Below are positions 42,383-50,365 of a stretch of DNA of 64,000 nucleotides, one piece after another. The position numbers and the translations under genes were made by a program. Every line of letters begins with the position of its first letter. Positions within the stretch are counted from its first letter, which is position 1. The DNA comes from Bradyrhizobium sp. CCBAU 51765 (GTDB lineage Bacteria; Pseudomonadota; Alphaproteobacteria; Rhizobiales; Xanthobacteraceae), in contig NZ_CP030038.1 of NCBI RefSeq assembly GCF_015291725.1, forward strand, positions 7,739,001 through 7,803,000, given 5' to 3'. The notes below the pieces were generated by a model. It searched no databases and was not told where the DNA came from. It worked only from the letters and a program-made list of their open reading frames with translations.

Positions 42383-43495
42383 ATGCGCCTTGGCAACTTG
42401 CTACAGCTCGGAATCAAGGAATTGCGCGGACTGGCGCGCGACCCGGTGTTGCTCGTGCTGATCGCATATTCCTTCACGTTCGCGGTCTATGAGGGTGCCA
42501 ACACGCTGCCGGAGACGTTGAACCGCGCTGCGATCGCCATCGTCGACGAAGACCATTCGCCGATCTCGACTCGCATCGGGATGGCGTTCACCGCCCCGTA
42601 CTTCTCCACGCCCCGGCTGATCTCGCAATACGAGATGGACCGACGGATGGATGCCGGCCTCGACACGTTTGCCCTCGACATTCCGCCGGACTTTCAGCGC
42701 GACCTCCTGGCGCGGAAGGCGCCGACGATCCAGCTCAACGTCGACGCGACGCGCATCTCACAGGCCTTCAACGGTGGCGGTTACGTCGAGCAGATCGTCA
42801 ACGCCGAGATCGCGGAGTTCCTGGCGCGCGCCCGCGAAGCTCAAACACCGCAGATCGACCTCGCGCTGCGCGCCCGTTTCAATCCGGAGCTGAAGCGGTC
42901 CTGGTTCGGCGCGATCGACCACCTCATCATGTCGATCACGATGCTCTCGATCATCCTGACCGGGGCGGCGCTGATCCGGGAGCGCGAGCACGGCACGATC
43001 GAGCACCTCCTGGTGATGCCGGTCACGCCGCTCGAGATCATGGTGAGCAAGGTCTGGTCGATGGGAGCGGTGGTGCTGGTCGCCTCGGCGCTCTCCATCG
43101 CCTTCGTCGTCAAGGGATGGCTCGCGGTCACGATCGACGGCTCGGTGGCGCTGTTCCTGGTCGGCACGGCGCTGCAGCTGTTCGCCACCACCAGCATGGG
43201 CATCTTCCTCGCCACCGTCGCCGGGTCGATGCCGCAGTTCGGACTGCTGCTGATCATGATCCTGCTGCCGCTGCAGACCCTGTCGGGCAGCATGACGCCG
43301 CGGGAGAGCATGCCGCAATTCGTCCAGGACATCATGCTGGCGGCGCCCAATACGCATTTCGTGATGCTGGCGCAGGCGATCCTGTTTCGCGGCGCGGGGC
43401 TGGAGGCGGTGTGGCCGCAGCTTGCCGCACTCGCCGTGATCGGCAGCGTCTTCTTCGTGATCGCGCTGCGCCGGTTTCGCGCGTTTCTGGCGTGA
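42383..43495 (+). CDS. ABC-2 type permease (YhhJ-like)
   Basis: A 370-residue ABC2 permease with the N-terminal helix RDPVLLVLIAYSFTFAVYE, a large periplasmic loop (about 40-170) and five further helices including AIDHLIMSITMLSIILTGAA and GSMPQFGLLLIMILLPLQTL. It starts 2 bp after the rbbA-like stop and would pair with the permease half of that protein to make the export channel. It ends the operon. Confidence 0.9.
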   Translation: MRLGNLLQLGIKELRGLARDPVLLVLIAYSFTFAVYEGANTLPETLNRAAIAIVDEDHSPISTRIGMAFTAPYFSTPRLISQYEMDRRMDAGLDTFALDIPPDFQRDLLARKAPTIQLNVDATRISQAFNGGGYVEQIVNAEIAEFLARAREAQTPQIDLALRARFNPELKRSWFGAIDHLIMSITMLSIILTGAALIREREHGTIEHLLVMPVTPLEIMVSKVWSMGAVVLVASALSIAFVVKGWLAVTIDGSVALFLVGTALQLFATTSMGIFLATVAGSMPQFGLLLIMILLPLQTLSGSMTPRESMPQFVQDIMLAAPNTHFVMLAQAILFRGAGLEAVWPQLAALAVIGSVFFVIALRRFRAFLA

Positions 43496-43639
43496 GGCGC
43501 GAGGGCTTCGCTTCAAAAGGAGCGAAAAACAACCCCATGCACAGTAGCGATCCCTTTGTTTTAGCTGCGTGATTTATTCGACGCGTCGGGCAGGATGGCT
43601 CCTGCGCCGGCGCTATCGCCAGCCTGACCGGGAGCCGGC

Positions 43640-46600
43640 TCAGCTGAGCCGATCGTCCCGGGCGAGCATCTCGTTCAGCATCGCCTCGGCCTTGTGCTTC
43701 AGCGGCAGCGCGCCGCGTTCGGAAGCGATGGCGATGGCGGCGCGCAGAGCGACGAGGATGGCGGCCTTGTTCGCCGCATCCGATGGCGGGGTCACGACGG
43801 CTTCGCCGAACAGGGCCTCGGCCTCGAGGCCTGAAAACCCCTGCTGGCGGGCGGTGTTGCGGGCCTCGCGCAGCATGTTCTGCGCGGCCCTGACATCGCC
43901 GAGGCGGTGGGTGGCGAGCGCCAGATAGATCGAGCTGCGCAGCACCGCCGAGGTATAACCGACCGTCCTCGCCTCCTCGCACGCCTCAGTCAGCATGCCG
44001 CGCGCCCGGTCGAACAGCCCCTGCTCCAGATAGGCGATGCCGAGGTGGCAGGCCAGCACCGGCACGAACAGCCGGATGTCGTGCTTCTGCGCGAGGACAA
44101 AACCCTCTTCGAGAATGGCGGCGGCCGCCGCCGGATCGTTCTGCCCGAGCTTCAGCCAGCCTCCGCTATAGGCGGCAGCGACGCGGTCGTAGGGCCGGCC
44201 GGTCTCCTCGGCGATCGCGGCGGCCTCGCGCTGGAGCTGCTCGGCGACATCGAGCTCGCCCATGACGGTGTGGGTGAAGCTCTTCATCATGCAGCAGAGG
44301 AGGAGCAGGTATTTTGGAGTCGTTCCGATCGGGGCGCTGGCGTCAGGGCCCGCCAACTGGGCGTGAGCCAGTGCCAACGTCTGCTCGGCTTCGCGATAAC
44401 GGCCGGCGAGGAAGTAAGCTTGCCCCAGTCCATATCGCGCGAGATTGAGCCAACCCTTGTTGCCCCACTCCACCGCGAGGCGTACGACTTCCTCGCCGAT
44501 CGCGACCGCCTCGACCGGCGCCCCGTAGAAATTCTGTGCGCCCGATCTGACGGTCATTGCGGCGACCTTGCGTCCGAGGTCGTCGATCGCGTCAGCGCGC
44601 CGTTCGGCTTCCTTTCCCAGATCCAACCACTCTGAAATCTGGCCGGAGGCGATGAACGCCGCGCGCGCTTCCATCCGAAGATCGATGGCATCCGTCTCTC
44701 GCAAAGGCGTCATCGACGTCCTGTCCAGCGAGCTCATTGCGATTTCGAAATAGTTGGCCGCGTCCGCAAATGCCGAACGGCTCAGGCATTTTCGTCCCGC
44801 GCTCCTGCCATGGACGAACGCCTTCCGCCAATCCTTGGCACGCAGTGCGTGATAGCACAGCGCATCTGGCTCATCCGCGCCCGTTCCGTCGCTCTCGAAT
44901 ATCGCAAGAATGCGCGCATGAATGTCCTCGCGCAACTTTTCGACCATCGATTCGTAGGTCACCTGGCGGACCATCTCGTGCCGAAACTCGAGTGCATCCT
45001 CCAGCTCGCTGTCGATCCGCGCGAGCAACTCGGCACGATCGAGGGCCGCAAGGCAATCCTGGAGGACTTCCTCCGGCAGCTCGACGACCCTGCGCAGCAT
45101 GGCTACGCTCGATCTCGGCCCAAGCGCCGCCGCAATCTGCAAGACGGAACGCTCCTGCCGCGACACGCGATCGAGACGCGCGGCGATCACGCCCTGGATG
45201 CTCGTGGGAATGCCGAGTTCGTCGATGGGACGCGTGAGCGCAAGATCACCCCACTGGCCCCGCAGCGTTCCGCTGTCCCTCAGGCCGCGGCAGACCTCCT
45301 CGATGAACAAGGGCACATTCGCGGTATGCGAGATGATCCTGGTCTTCAGATCGTTGTTCGCCGCGGATGGTCCAAGCATGTCGGCCAGCATGGCCAGCCC
45401 CGAATCGTCGTCAAGGGGCCGCATCGCAACGACCTCGGCGCGGCAGCGCGCGATCCAGATCGGCATGCCGTTCGGCCTCGACGTCAGCAGCACGAGAAGA
45501 TTCGGTGTCTGAAGCGAAGCAATGGCAGACATGACGGTATCGCTGGCGCGGTCGATCCAGTGCAGGTCCTCGAGCAGCAGTATCGTGCGGTGGCGCCGGG
45601 CCGCAGTCTCGACGATCGCGCAGCTCGCGTCGGAAATCGCCCGCCCTCGGGCGTGAGGCTCCAACTCGGTCCACTGCGGCTCCGATATCGGCAAGTCCAG
45701 CACGGCATCGAGAGCGCATTGCTGGATCAGCGGTCGATCCTTTCGCGGATCTCCGAGGCCGTTGGGATCCTTGGCGGCGGTCTCCAGCAGCGAGAGCAAC
45801 AGGCGCTTGAGCGTACTGAACGGCGCTCCCTGGAGATTCGGGCTGCACTCGGCGTCCATCAGGCGCCAGCCGGCCGCCTTGAGCTCCTGCGCAAATTCGT
45901 GCGCGAGGCGCGACTTTCCGATGCCAGCGTCGCCCAGCAGCAGCACGGTTTGCCGGCCAGCCCCAACGGCCTCCGCGGCGCGACCCAACAGCCCCCGTTC
46001 CGTGGCGCGATCGACGAACCGGGAGATGCTGCGCGCCCGTCGCACCCGCCAGCTCGACAGGTCACTTGCGCCCACGATCCGATAGACCGGTACGGGCTGA
46101 TTGAAGCCTCGCAGGGACTTGCCACCGAGAAACTCGAAACGGACGTGCCCTTCGGCAAGCTGCTGGCAGGCCTCCGACACGTAGATCTGATTCGCCTCGG
46201 CTGCCGACTCGAGCCGGGCCGCCAGATGCTGGGCGGCACCGCCGATCTCGTAGACCCTGGAAAACTCGCTGGCGACCATGTAGGTGACCACATGTCCGGA
46301 GTGAAGGCCGACACGAACCTGAAGCCCGGCATCGCCGAGACTCGCGACGCGCCGGACGAGTTCGAGTGCTGCATGACAGGCCAGCGGCGCGTGGTTGTCG
46401 TCCGCGATCGGCGCGCCGAACACCGCCGCGATCCCGTCGCCCAGTTCTTTGCTGACGATGCCCCCGAACTGGCGTACCGCGCCTCGCATCGCGGCCAAGG
46501 CCGGCTCCAGCCGCGAGACCGCCGCCTCCGGCTCCAGCTCGGCGACGAGCTCGGTGGAATCGACGACATCCGCGCGGAGAATAGTGACGAACCGGCGTTC

Positions 46601-46693
46601 ACTGTCGGGATCGGAGCGTTGCACGGCCAGGCCACATTTCGGGCACCAGCTCGCGCTTGGGTCGATCGTCGACTGACACGCGACACAATGCAT
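43640..46693 (-). CDS. Soluble class III nucleotide cyclase fused to AAA ATPase and TPR region
   Basis: About 1017 residues (ATG 46693; GTG 46714 and a TTG further up are alternatives). Zinc ribbon at the N terminus (MHCVACQSTIDPSASWCPKC), a class III cyclase domain about 35-210 (FVTILRADVVDSTELVAELE with both metal-type Asp; KELGDGIAAVFGAPIADDNH), then AAA/ORC-type NTPase (VLLLGDAGIGKSRLAHEFAQ; LLLEDLHWIDRASD) and a long helical repeat region to the C terminus with TPR-like units. Such large proteins join signal-dependent ATP binding to cAMP or cGMP production. It stands alone, convergent with the export operon. Confidence 0.85.
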   Translation of the reverse strand: MHCVACQSTIDPSASWCPKCGLAVQRSDPDSERRFVTILRADVVDSTELVAELEPEAAVSRLEPALAAMRGAVRQFGGIVSKELGDGIAAVFGAPIADDNHAPLACHAALELVRRVASLGDAGLQVRVGLHSGHVVTYMVASEFSRVYEIGGAAQHLAARLESAAEANQIYVSEACQQLAEGHVRFEFLGGKSLRGFNQPVPVYRIVGASDLSSWRVRRARSISRFVDRATERGLLGRAAEAVGAGRQTVLLLGDAGIGKSRLAHEFAQELKAAGWRLMDAECSPNLQGAPFSTLKRLLLSLLETAAKDPNGLGDPRKDRPLIQQCALDAVLDLPISEPQWTELEPHARGRAISDASCAIVETAARRHRTILLLEDLHWIDRASDTVMSAIASLQTPNLLVLLTSRPNGMPIWIARCRAEVVAMRPLDDDSGLAMLADMLGPSAANNDLKTRIISHTANVPLFIEEVCRGLRDSGTLRGQWGDLALTRPIDELGIPTSIQGVIAARLDRVSRQERSVLQIAAALGPRSSVAMLRRVVELPEEVLQDCLAALDRAELLARIDSELEDALEFRHEMVRQVTYESMVEKLREDIHARILAIFESDGTGADEPDALCYHALRAKDWRKAFVHGRSAGRKCLSRSAFADAANYFEIAMSSLDRTSMTPLRETDAIDLRMEARAAFIASGQISEWLDLGKEAERRADAIDDLGRKVAAMTVRSGAQNFYGAPVEAVAIGEEVVRLAVEWGNKGWLNLARYGLGQAYFLAGRYREAEQTLALAHAQLAGPDASAPIGTTPKYLLLLCCMMKSFTHTVMGELDVAEQLQREAAAIAEETGRPYDRVAAAYSGGWLKLGQNDPAAAAAILEEGFVLAQKHDIRLFVPVLACHLGIAYLEQGLFDRARGMLTEACEEARTVGYTSAVLRSSIYLALATHRLGDVRAAQNMLREARNTARQQGFSGLEAEALFGEAVVTPPSDAANKAAILVALRAAIAIASERGALPLKHKAEAMLNEMLARDDRLS

Positions 46694-46981
46694 TCCTGTG
46701 CTTTCAAAGGTCACGACGGCGTTCTCTGCCGACCGATTCTCACGGGGAGCTTGGCGCAAGAATACCTATCGCGACATGCATGGCAATCAAGTTGCCGCGA
46801 AACATACCTGTGTCGGCGAAGGTGGCTCTCTGGACGAGATATATTTTCGGGTGCTAGCGTCTTCACCGCGCGAGATCGGGCCGCGCATTCCAGCGGGGCA
46901 GCGAGGCTTTCGTTCTGACCAACGCGCCTTGCTGGCCTGCACGTCTCCGTGACAGATTTGATTGCATCGAAGGATAAGGCG

Positions 46982-47473
46982 ATGGGCGGCAGGACATATA
47001 GCGGCAAGGCGTTTCGAGACTTGATGAACAGCAACTACTACCCCCTGGCGAACATGAAAAAGAGCGTCGCCAAGCTCAAGGCATCGGAGGACATTGACCT
47101 GCCGACCCTGGAATACGGCCAGTACCATCTGATTCTGACGCCGGCCTCGAAGTGGCCGCAGGGAAGCGCCAAGTACTGGCACAAGGAGAAGGGCCGGGCT
47201 CGTCTCGACCTCAGCACCCAGCCGAACACGGTCCCGCTGTCCAGGGACGAGCCGGGCGTGATCCCGCTGACGCGATGCGATCTGCTCGATGCCTGCGTCC
47301 GGAAATGCTTCAACTCCGAGCCGCCGATCCCGATGAAGACCAACATCATCGTCCACGCGCCGAGCGACGCCTATGCCCACCGGCACGAGATCCGGCTGGA
47401 GTGGGAATACAAGAAGGGCTCTGACAAGCCGACGCTGCTGAATCTGACGATGGTCTGCCCGTACCGATCCTGA
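46982..47473 (+). CDS. Protein of unknown function
   Basis: A 163-residue frame, start ATG 46982 with AAGGATAAGG upstream (GTG at 46949 extends it by 11 codons). Sequence MGGRTYSGKAFRDLMNSNYY, EYGQYHLILTPASKWPQGSA, and later three Cys in RCDLLDACVRKCFNS. It has a mixed beta-rich appearance, no signal peptide and no family that I recognise. The gene is followed by a good hairpin terminator at 47511-47540, which supports that it is expressed. Base composition is less GC-rich than neighbours on the left. Confidence 0.6.
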   Translation: MGGRTYSGKAFRDLMNSNYYPLANMKKSVAKLKASEDIDLPTLEYGQYHLILTPASKWPQGSAKYWHKEKGRARLDLSTQPNTVPLSRDEPGVIPLTRCDLLDACVRKCFNSEPPIPMKTNIIVHAPSDAYAHRHEIRLEWEYKKGSDKPTLLNLTMVCPYRS

Positions 47474-47510
47474 TTGGAAAGATTCTACTCTATTGGCGAA
47501 AATCATCGTC

Positions 47511-47540
47511 GCCCGCGCGCCCCAGACGCGCGGGCGTTTT
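47511..47540 (+). terminator. Rho-independent terminator
   Basis: Perfect 9-bp stem GCCCGCGCG (47511-47519) and CGCGCGGGC (47527-47535) with 7-base loop, followed by GTTTT. Confidence 0.85.
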
Positions 47541-47600
47541 GTTCGCCGGCGCTGTGACGTGGTCTCACCCGTCTCACATGCGATCACGGGGAAGGCCAAG

Positions 47601-47831
47601 GTGACGAGCCAGAATTTCCAGAAGTTCCTGGGCGAAGGCTCCGGCGGAAAGACCGGCACCTGCTACGAGACCGGCGACTTCCTCGCCACCGTGCACGCGG
47701 CGACGCCAAGGAATCTTGCGGAGTTCGTCGAAGGCGGGAAGACGATCAAGTTTCAGCCGGCGGGGCTGGTGTTTGGGCGAGGCGCCGTCGACGCTGTGGG
47801 AGCGGATGGGAAGGTGGTTGCAAGGTGCTGA
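47601..47831 (+). CDS. Small ORF of unknown function, possibly a gene fragment
   Basis: A 76-codon reading frame from GTG 47601 (GGGGAAGG upstream) to the stop at 47829-47831. It reads VTSQNFQKFLGEGSGGKTGT and ends FGRGAVDAVGADGKVVARC. No family recognised. It lies behind the terminator at 47511 and in front of broken toxin-antitoxin genes, so it may be the end of a lost gene. The frame also extends upstream across the terminator, which argues that the longer version is not real. Confidence 0.3.
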   Translation: MTSQNFQKFLGEGSGGKTGTCYETGDFLATVHAATPRNLAEFVEGGKTIKFQPAGLVFGRGAVDAVGADGKVVARC

Positions 47832-47871
47832 GCACCGCATTCCACAAAAACATAAATGGCTGGCTCTACAC

Positions 47872-48191
47872 TCAGGCAGCAGCCCCTGATGCGGCGCGGC
47901 GGGTGGTCTTGTGGCGGATAACTACGTCCACCCGATAGCTAAGTCGATCCAGGCATCGAACGATCCTGTCGATCGAGAACTTTCCGACACGCCCGGTGAC
48001 CAAGGCAGATACATCGGGTTGCTTAAGGCCCAGCAGTTCGGCAGCCTTGTCTGAGTCAGCTTGCGACGTTTGATGATCGCACGAAGCTCACGAACAAGTT
48101 TCGCTTTGAGGAGTTCTTCCTCGGGATTGGCAAAGCCAAGGTCAGCGAAAATGTTATCGCTGCCTGCGGTTGCTTTGATAGCCTTGCTCAT
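47872..48191 (-). pseudogene. HigA/XRE-type antitoxin gene broken by a frameshift
   Basis: ATG at 48191 begins MSKAIKATAGSDNIFADLGF and IKRRKLTQT. At about 48055-48065 one base is missing. Skipping one base restores AAELLGLKQPDVSALVTGRV and then IDRIVRCLDRLSYRVDVVIR, ending with a stop at 47872-47874. That is the normal helix-turn-helix of the antitoxin in a HigBA-type pair. Without it the actual frame ends at 47922 with unrelated residues. The start overlaps the toxin stop by 4 bp (ATGA), the usual arrangement. Sequencing error must be excluded. Confidence 0.75.
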
Positions 48192-48547
48192 TTCCTGCCA
48201 CCTCTTCCGTAGTTATCTTGGTAGTGGGCCTCGGCTGCCTTCAACCGGGTCTGAATTACCGAGATGTCATGCCTCGGAGTTTCGATCCCCTTCTTCAACT
48301 TCTTTTGGAAGGCATGAAGAACATAGACAACACCAACGAAGCGCACGGTGTAGCGCCGATAAGTATCGCCATCTTCATCGTCAACGACCTCCAGCACACT
48401 CCGGCCGCAGAAGCCCTTTAAGGCCCTGGCACGAGGATGCTCCCCGCCGCTCTGCGCATCGTTGATCGCAAACCCCATGACGCGGCGAACCTCGTCCGGG
48501 AAAGCCCGTAAATCGTCCTTCGACGACCCGATCCAAACTACGGGCTT
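48188..48547 (-). pseudogene. HigB/Gp49-like toxin gene lacking its start
   Basis: The reading frame in the minus direction from 48547 gives KPVVWIGSSKDDLRAFPDEV, RRVMGFAINDAQSGGEHPRA, then VVYVLHAFQKKLKKGIETP, a near-complete Gp49/HigB toxin of about 120 residues. The residue before KPVVW, normally the initiator Met, is absent: HepT-coding DNA is joined at that point. Only internal ATG at 48478 could start, giving a 96-residue protein lacking the first strand of the RelE fold. It precedes the antitoxin remnant with ATGA overlap. Probably inactive. Confidence 0.7.
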
Positions 48548-48745
48548 CTGTTGGCGGATAGCCGTGGATCAGCAGATTGCGGAAAGCGATGATCTTCCGT
48601 ACGTCGGGCACTCGGCCGGCGACTTCCGGCGCCTCCTTCGACAGTCGGTTCAGCGCCTCTCGAACTGCCGCTCCACTGCCGAACGGATCAACGGGCTCGC
48701 CCGATAGCCTGCGGCATCGTGGGACTCAGTATAGCCAAGCACCGG
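48548..48745 (-). pseudogene. HepT-like (HEPN, DUF86) toxin fragment
   Basis: Two pieces of the C-terminal half of a HepT-family protein in different frames: SPLIRSAVERQFE (about 48670-48710) and EALNRLSKEAPEVAGRVPDV followed by RKIIAFRNLLIHGYP. The second contains the HEPN active motif R-x4-6-H (RNLLIHGY). A few bases are missing at the frame change near 48660-48668. It runs directly into the HigB relic, without the family's normal end. The N-terminal half and a MNT antitoxin partner are not seen. Confidence 0.65.
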
Positions 48746-48948
48746 CGCCCGCCGGCTGAGGCTTAATAAAGCCAATCCAGAGTTGAATAGGCCAGCACAC
48801 GTGTCACTTAATCCGCTTGCGAACCTTGGGTAGTAGGGCCTAGCGTGATACGCGCTCTGATCCCGGAGACGTTTCGCGCGGGCCCCAAACGGAGCCGGCG
48901 CGGGGACTTGCTGTCTGGTCTGGCAGCGTCGCGAGAGAGCTGCGAGCA

Positions 48949-49271
48949 ATGAAACGCGTGGGCACTGCGCTGGCGTGCTTGGTTTTTTTAATGCTCGGCA
49001 CGAGCGACATATTCGCTGCCAACCCTAGGGGCGCGCTGTTGTTGCCCTGCGGCCTGCAGCCATCCGGGACGCGCATCCGGAGGCTCGTATTATTTTCATT
49101 TCGGTTCTGGACGAGCCGGCCGTCATCAGAAAAGCCCTTGCGGAAGGAGCGTTGGGATACGTCATCAAATCCGACGCCGGCGATGAACTGGCGGATGCCG
49201 TACAGGCGGTTCTTGGTGGAGGTCTCCATGTGTCTTCTTCTGCGCGGCACGCGCTGAAAAGCGCGCATTGA
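48949..49271 (+). pseudogene. Composite relic: signal peptide piece joined to the end of a NarL-type receiver domain
   Basis: From ATG 48949 a signal peptide is read, MKRVGTALACLVFLMLGTSD then IFAAN. From 49074, in another frame, a response-regulator segment follows: HPEARIIFISVLDEPAVIRK, ALAEGALGYVIKSDAGDEL, closing at the stop 49269-49271. The GYVIKSD stretch carries the conserved Lys of receiver domains. The phosphoacceptor-Asp half and DNA-binding domain are missing. Both parts look like decay products. The region 48746-48948 has no other gene that I can support. Confidence 0.6.
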
Positions 49272-49327
49272 CAGGTAAGCCCCGCGCGAAGCACCCAAGG
49301 CACAGCAACAGCAGGGTGAGGGACGCG

Positions 49328-50365
49328 ATGTCTTCAAGAACGGCATCAAACGACGCGTTCGATCTCGCGGGCGATCGTCAGTGCGGAAGCGGTCGGCACA
49401 GCACGGAAAGCGACCCCGCATCCATCCCCGATCGGGCGGAGATGATCCTCATACGCGGCGGCACCTTCCGCATGGGTTCGGACCGGCACTATCGGGAAGA
49501 GGCGCCAGTGCACCGCGTCACCGTCGATCCGTTCTGGATCGACCGGACGCCGGTGACCAACCGTCAATTCAGGGCGTTCGTAAAGGCGACGGGCCACGTC
49601 ACCTTTGCCGAGATTTCCCCGGATCCGAAGGACTATCCCGGCGCGTTGCCTCACATCCTCTATGCCGGGTCGCTGGTCTTTGCACCCCCGCTCCGTCCGG
49701 TCGATCTGCGCGACTGGAGCCAATGGTGGAGCTTCCTCAAGGGCGCCGACTGGCGCCATCCTTACGGCCCGAAGAGCAACATCAACACGCTTGACGATCA
49801 TCCCGTGGTGCACGTCGCCTATTCCGATGCGCTGGCCTATGCGCTCTGGGCCGGCAAGGACCTGCCGACGGAAGCGGAATGGGAATTCGCCGCGCGCGGC
49901 GGGCTCGACGGCGCCGAATTCGCATGGGGCGACGAGCTTGCCCCCGGCGGCAAGCACATAGCCAATACCTGGCAGGGCCGCTTCCCCCAAGAAAATCTCA
50001 GCAGCGACGGTTTCGAGCGCACCTCGCCGGTGACGGCGTTTCCGCCGAATGGCTACGGCCTGCACGACATGATCGGCAATGTCTGGGAATGGACCTCCGA
50101 TTGGTGGTGCGCACAGCACGAAGCCGACGCGGCCAGGCCGTGCTGCATCCCGGAAAACCCGCGCGGGGGTCGCGAGGCCAACAGCTACGACCCCTGCCAA
50201 CCCAACATCAGGATTCCACGCAAGGTGCTGAAAGGCGGTTCACACCTGTGCGCCCCGAACTACTGCCGCCGCTACCGTCCGGCCGCGCGTCATGCAGAGC
50301 CGATCGATACGTCCACGAGCCACGTGGGATTTCGTTGTGTCATTCGCGAAAGGAGCAAGTCGTGA
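49328..50365 (+). CDS. Formylglycine-generating enzyme (SUMF1/FGE type)
   Basis: A 345-residue FGE-sulfatase domain protein: EMILIRGGTFRMGSDRHYRE at residue 40, DRTPVTNRQFRAFVKATGH, PTEAEWEFAARGGLDGAEFA, MIGNVWEWTSDWWC and the C-terminal KGGSHLCAPNYCRRYRPAAR. The two redox Cys needed for copper-dependent oxidation are at about 308 and 313, in the same C-x4-C place as in human FGE, so it should be active rather than a SUMF-like protein of other function. It has no signal peptide. GTG of the next gene overlaps its stop; that gene encodes a sulfatase with the substrate motif. ATG 49328 with GAGGGACG upstream is chosen. Confidence 0.9.
   Translation: MSSRTASNDAFDLAGDRQCGSGRHSTESDPASIPDRAEMILIRGGTFRMGSDRHYREEAPVHRVTVDPFWIDRTPVTNRQFRAFVKATGHVTFAEISPDPKDYPGALPHILYAGSLVFAPPLRPVDLRDWSQWWSFLKGADWRHPYGPKSNINTLDDHPVVHVAYSDALAYALWAGKDLPTEAEWEFAARGGLDGAEFAWGDELAPGGKHIANTWQGRFPQENLSSDGFERTSPVTAFPPNGYGLHDMIGNVWEWTSDWWCAQHEADAARPCCIPENPRGGREANSYDPCQPNIRIPRKVLKGGSHLCAPNYCRRYRPAARHAEPIDTSTSHVGFRCVIRERSKS

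Noticed and set aside
43640..46693. The large cyclase-AAA protein as a STAND-type defence protein
   Set aside because: The cyclase domain and zinc ribbon fit a family of soluble signalling cyclases, and no nuclease, toxin or other defence gene that looks intact is beside it.
47493..47600. The upstream part of the ORF ending at 47831
   Set aside because: It runs across the hairpin terminator at 47511-47540 and lacks a ribosome site; GTG 47601 is a better start if the gene is real.
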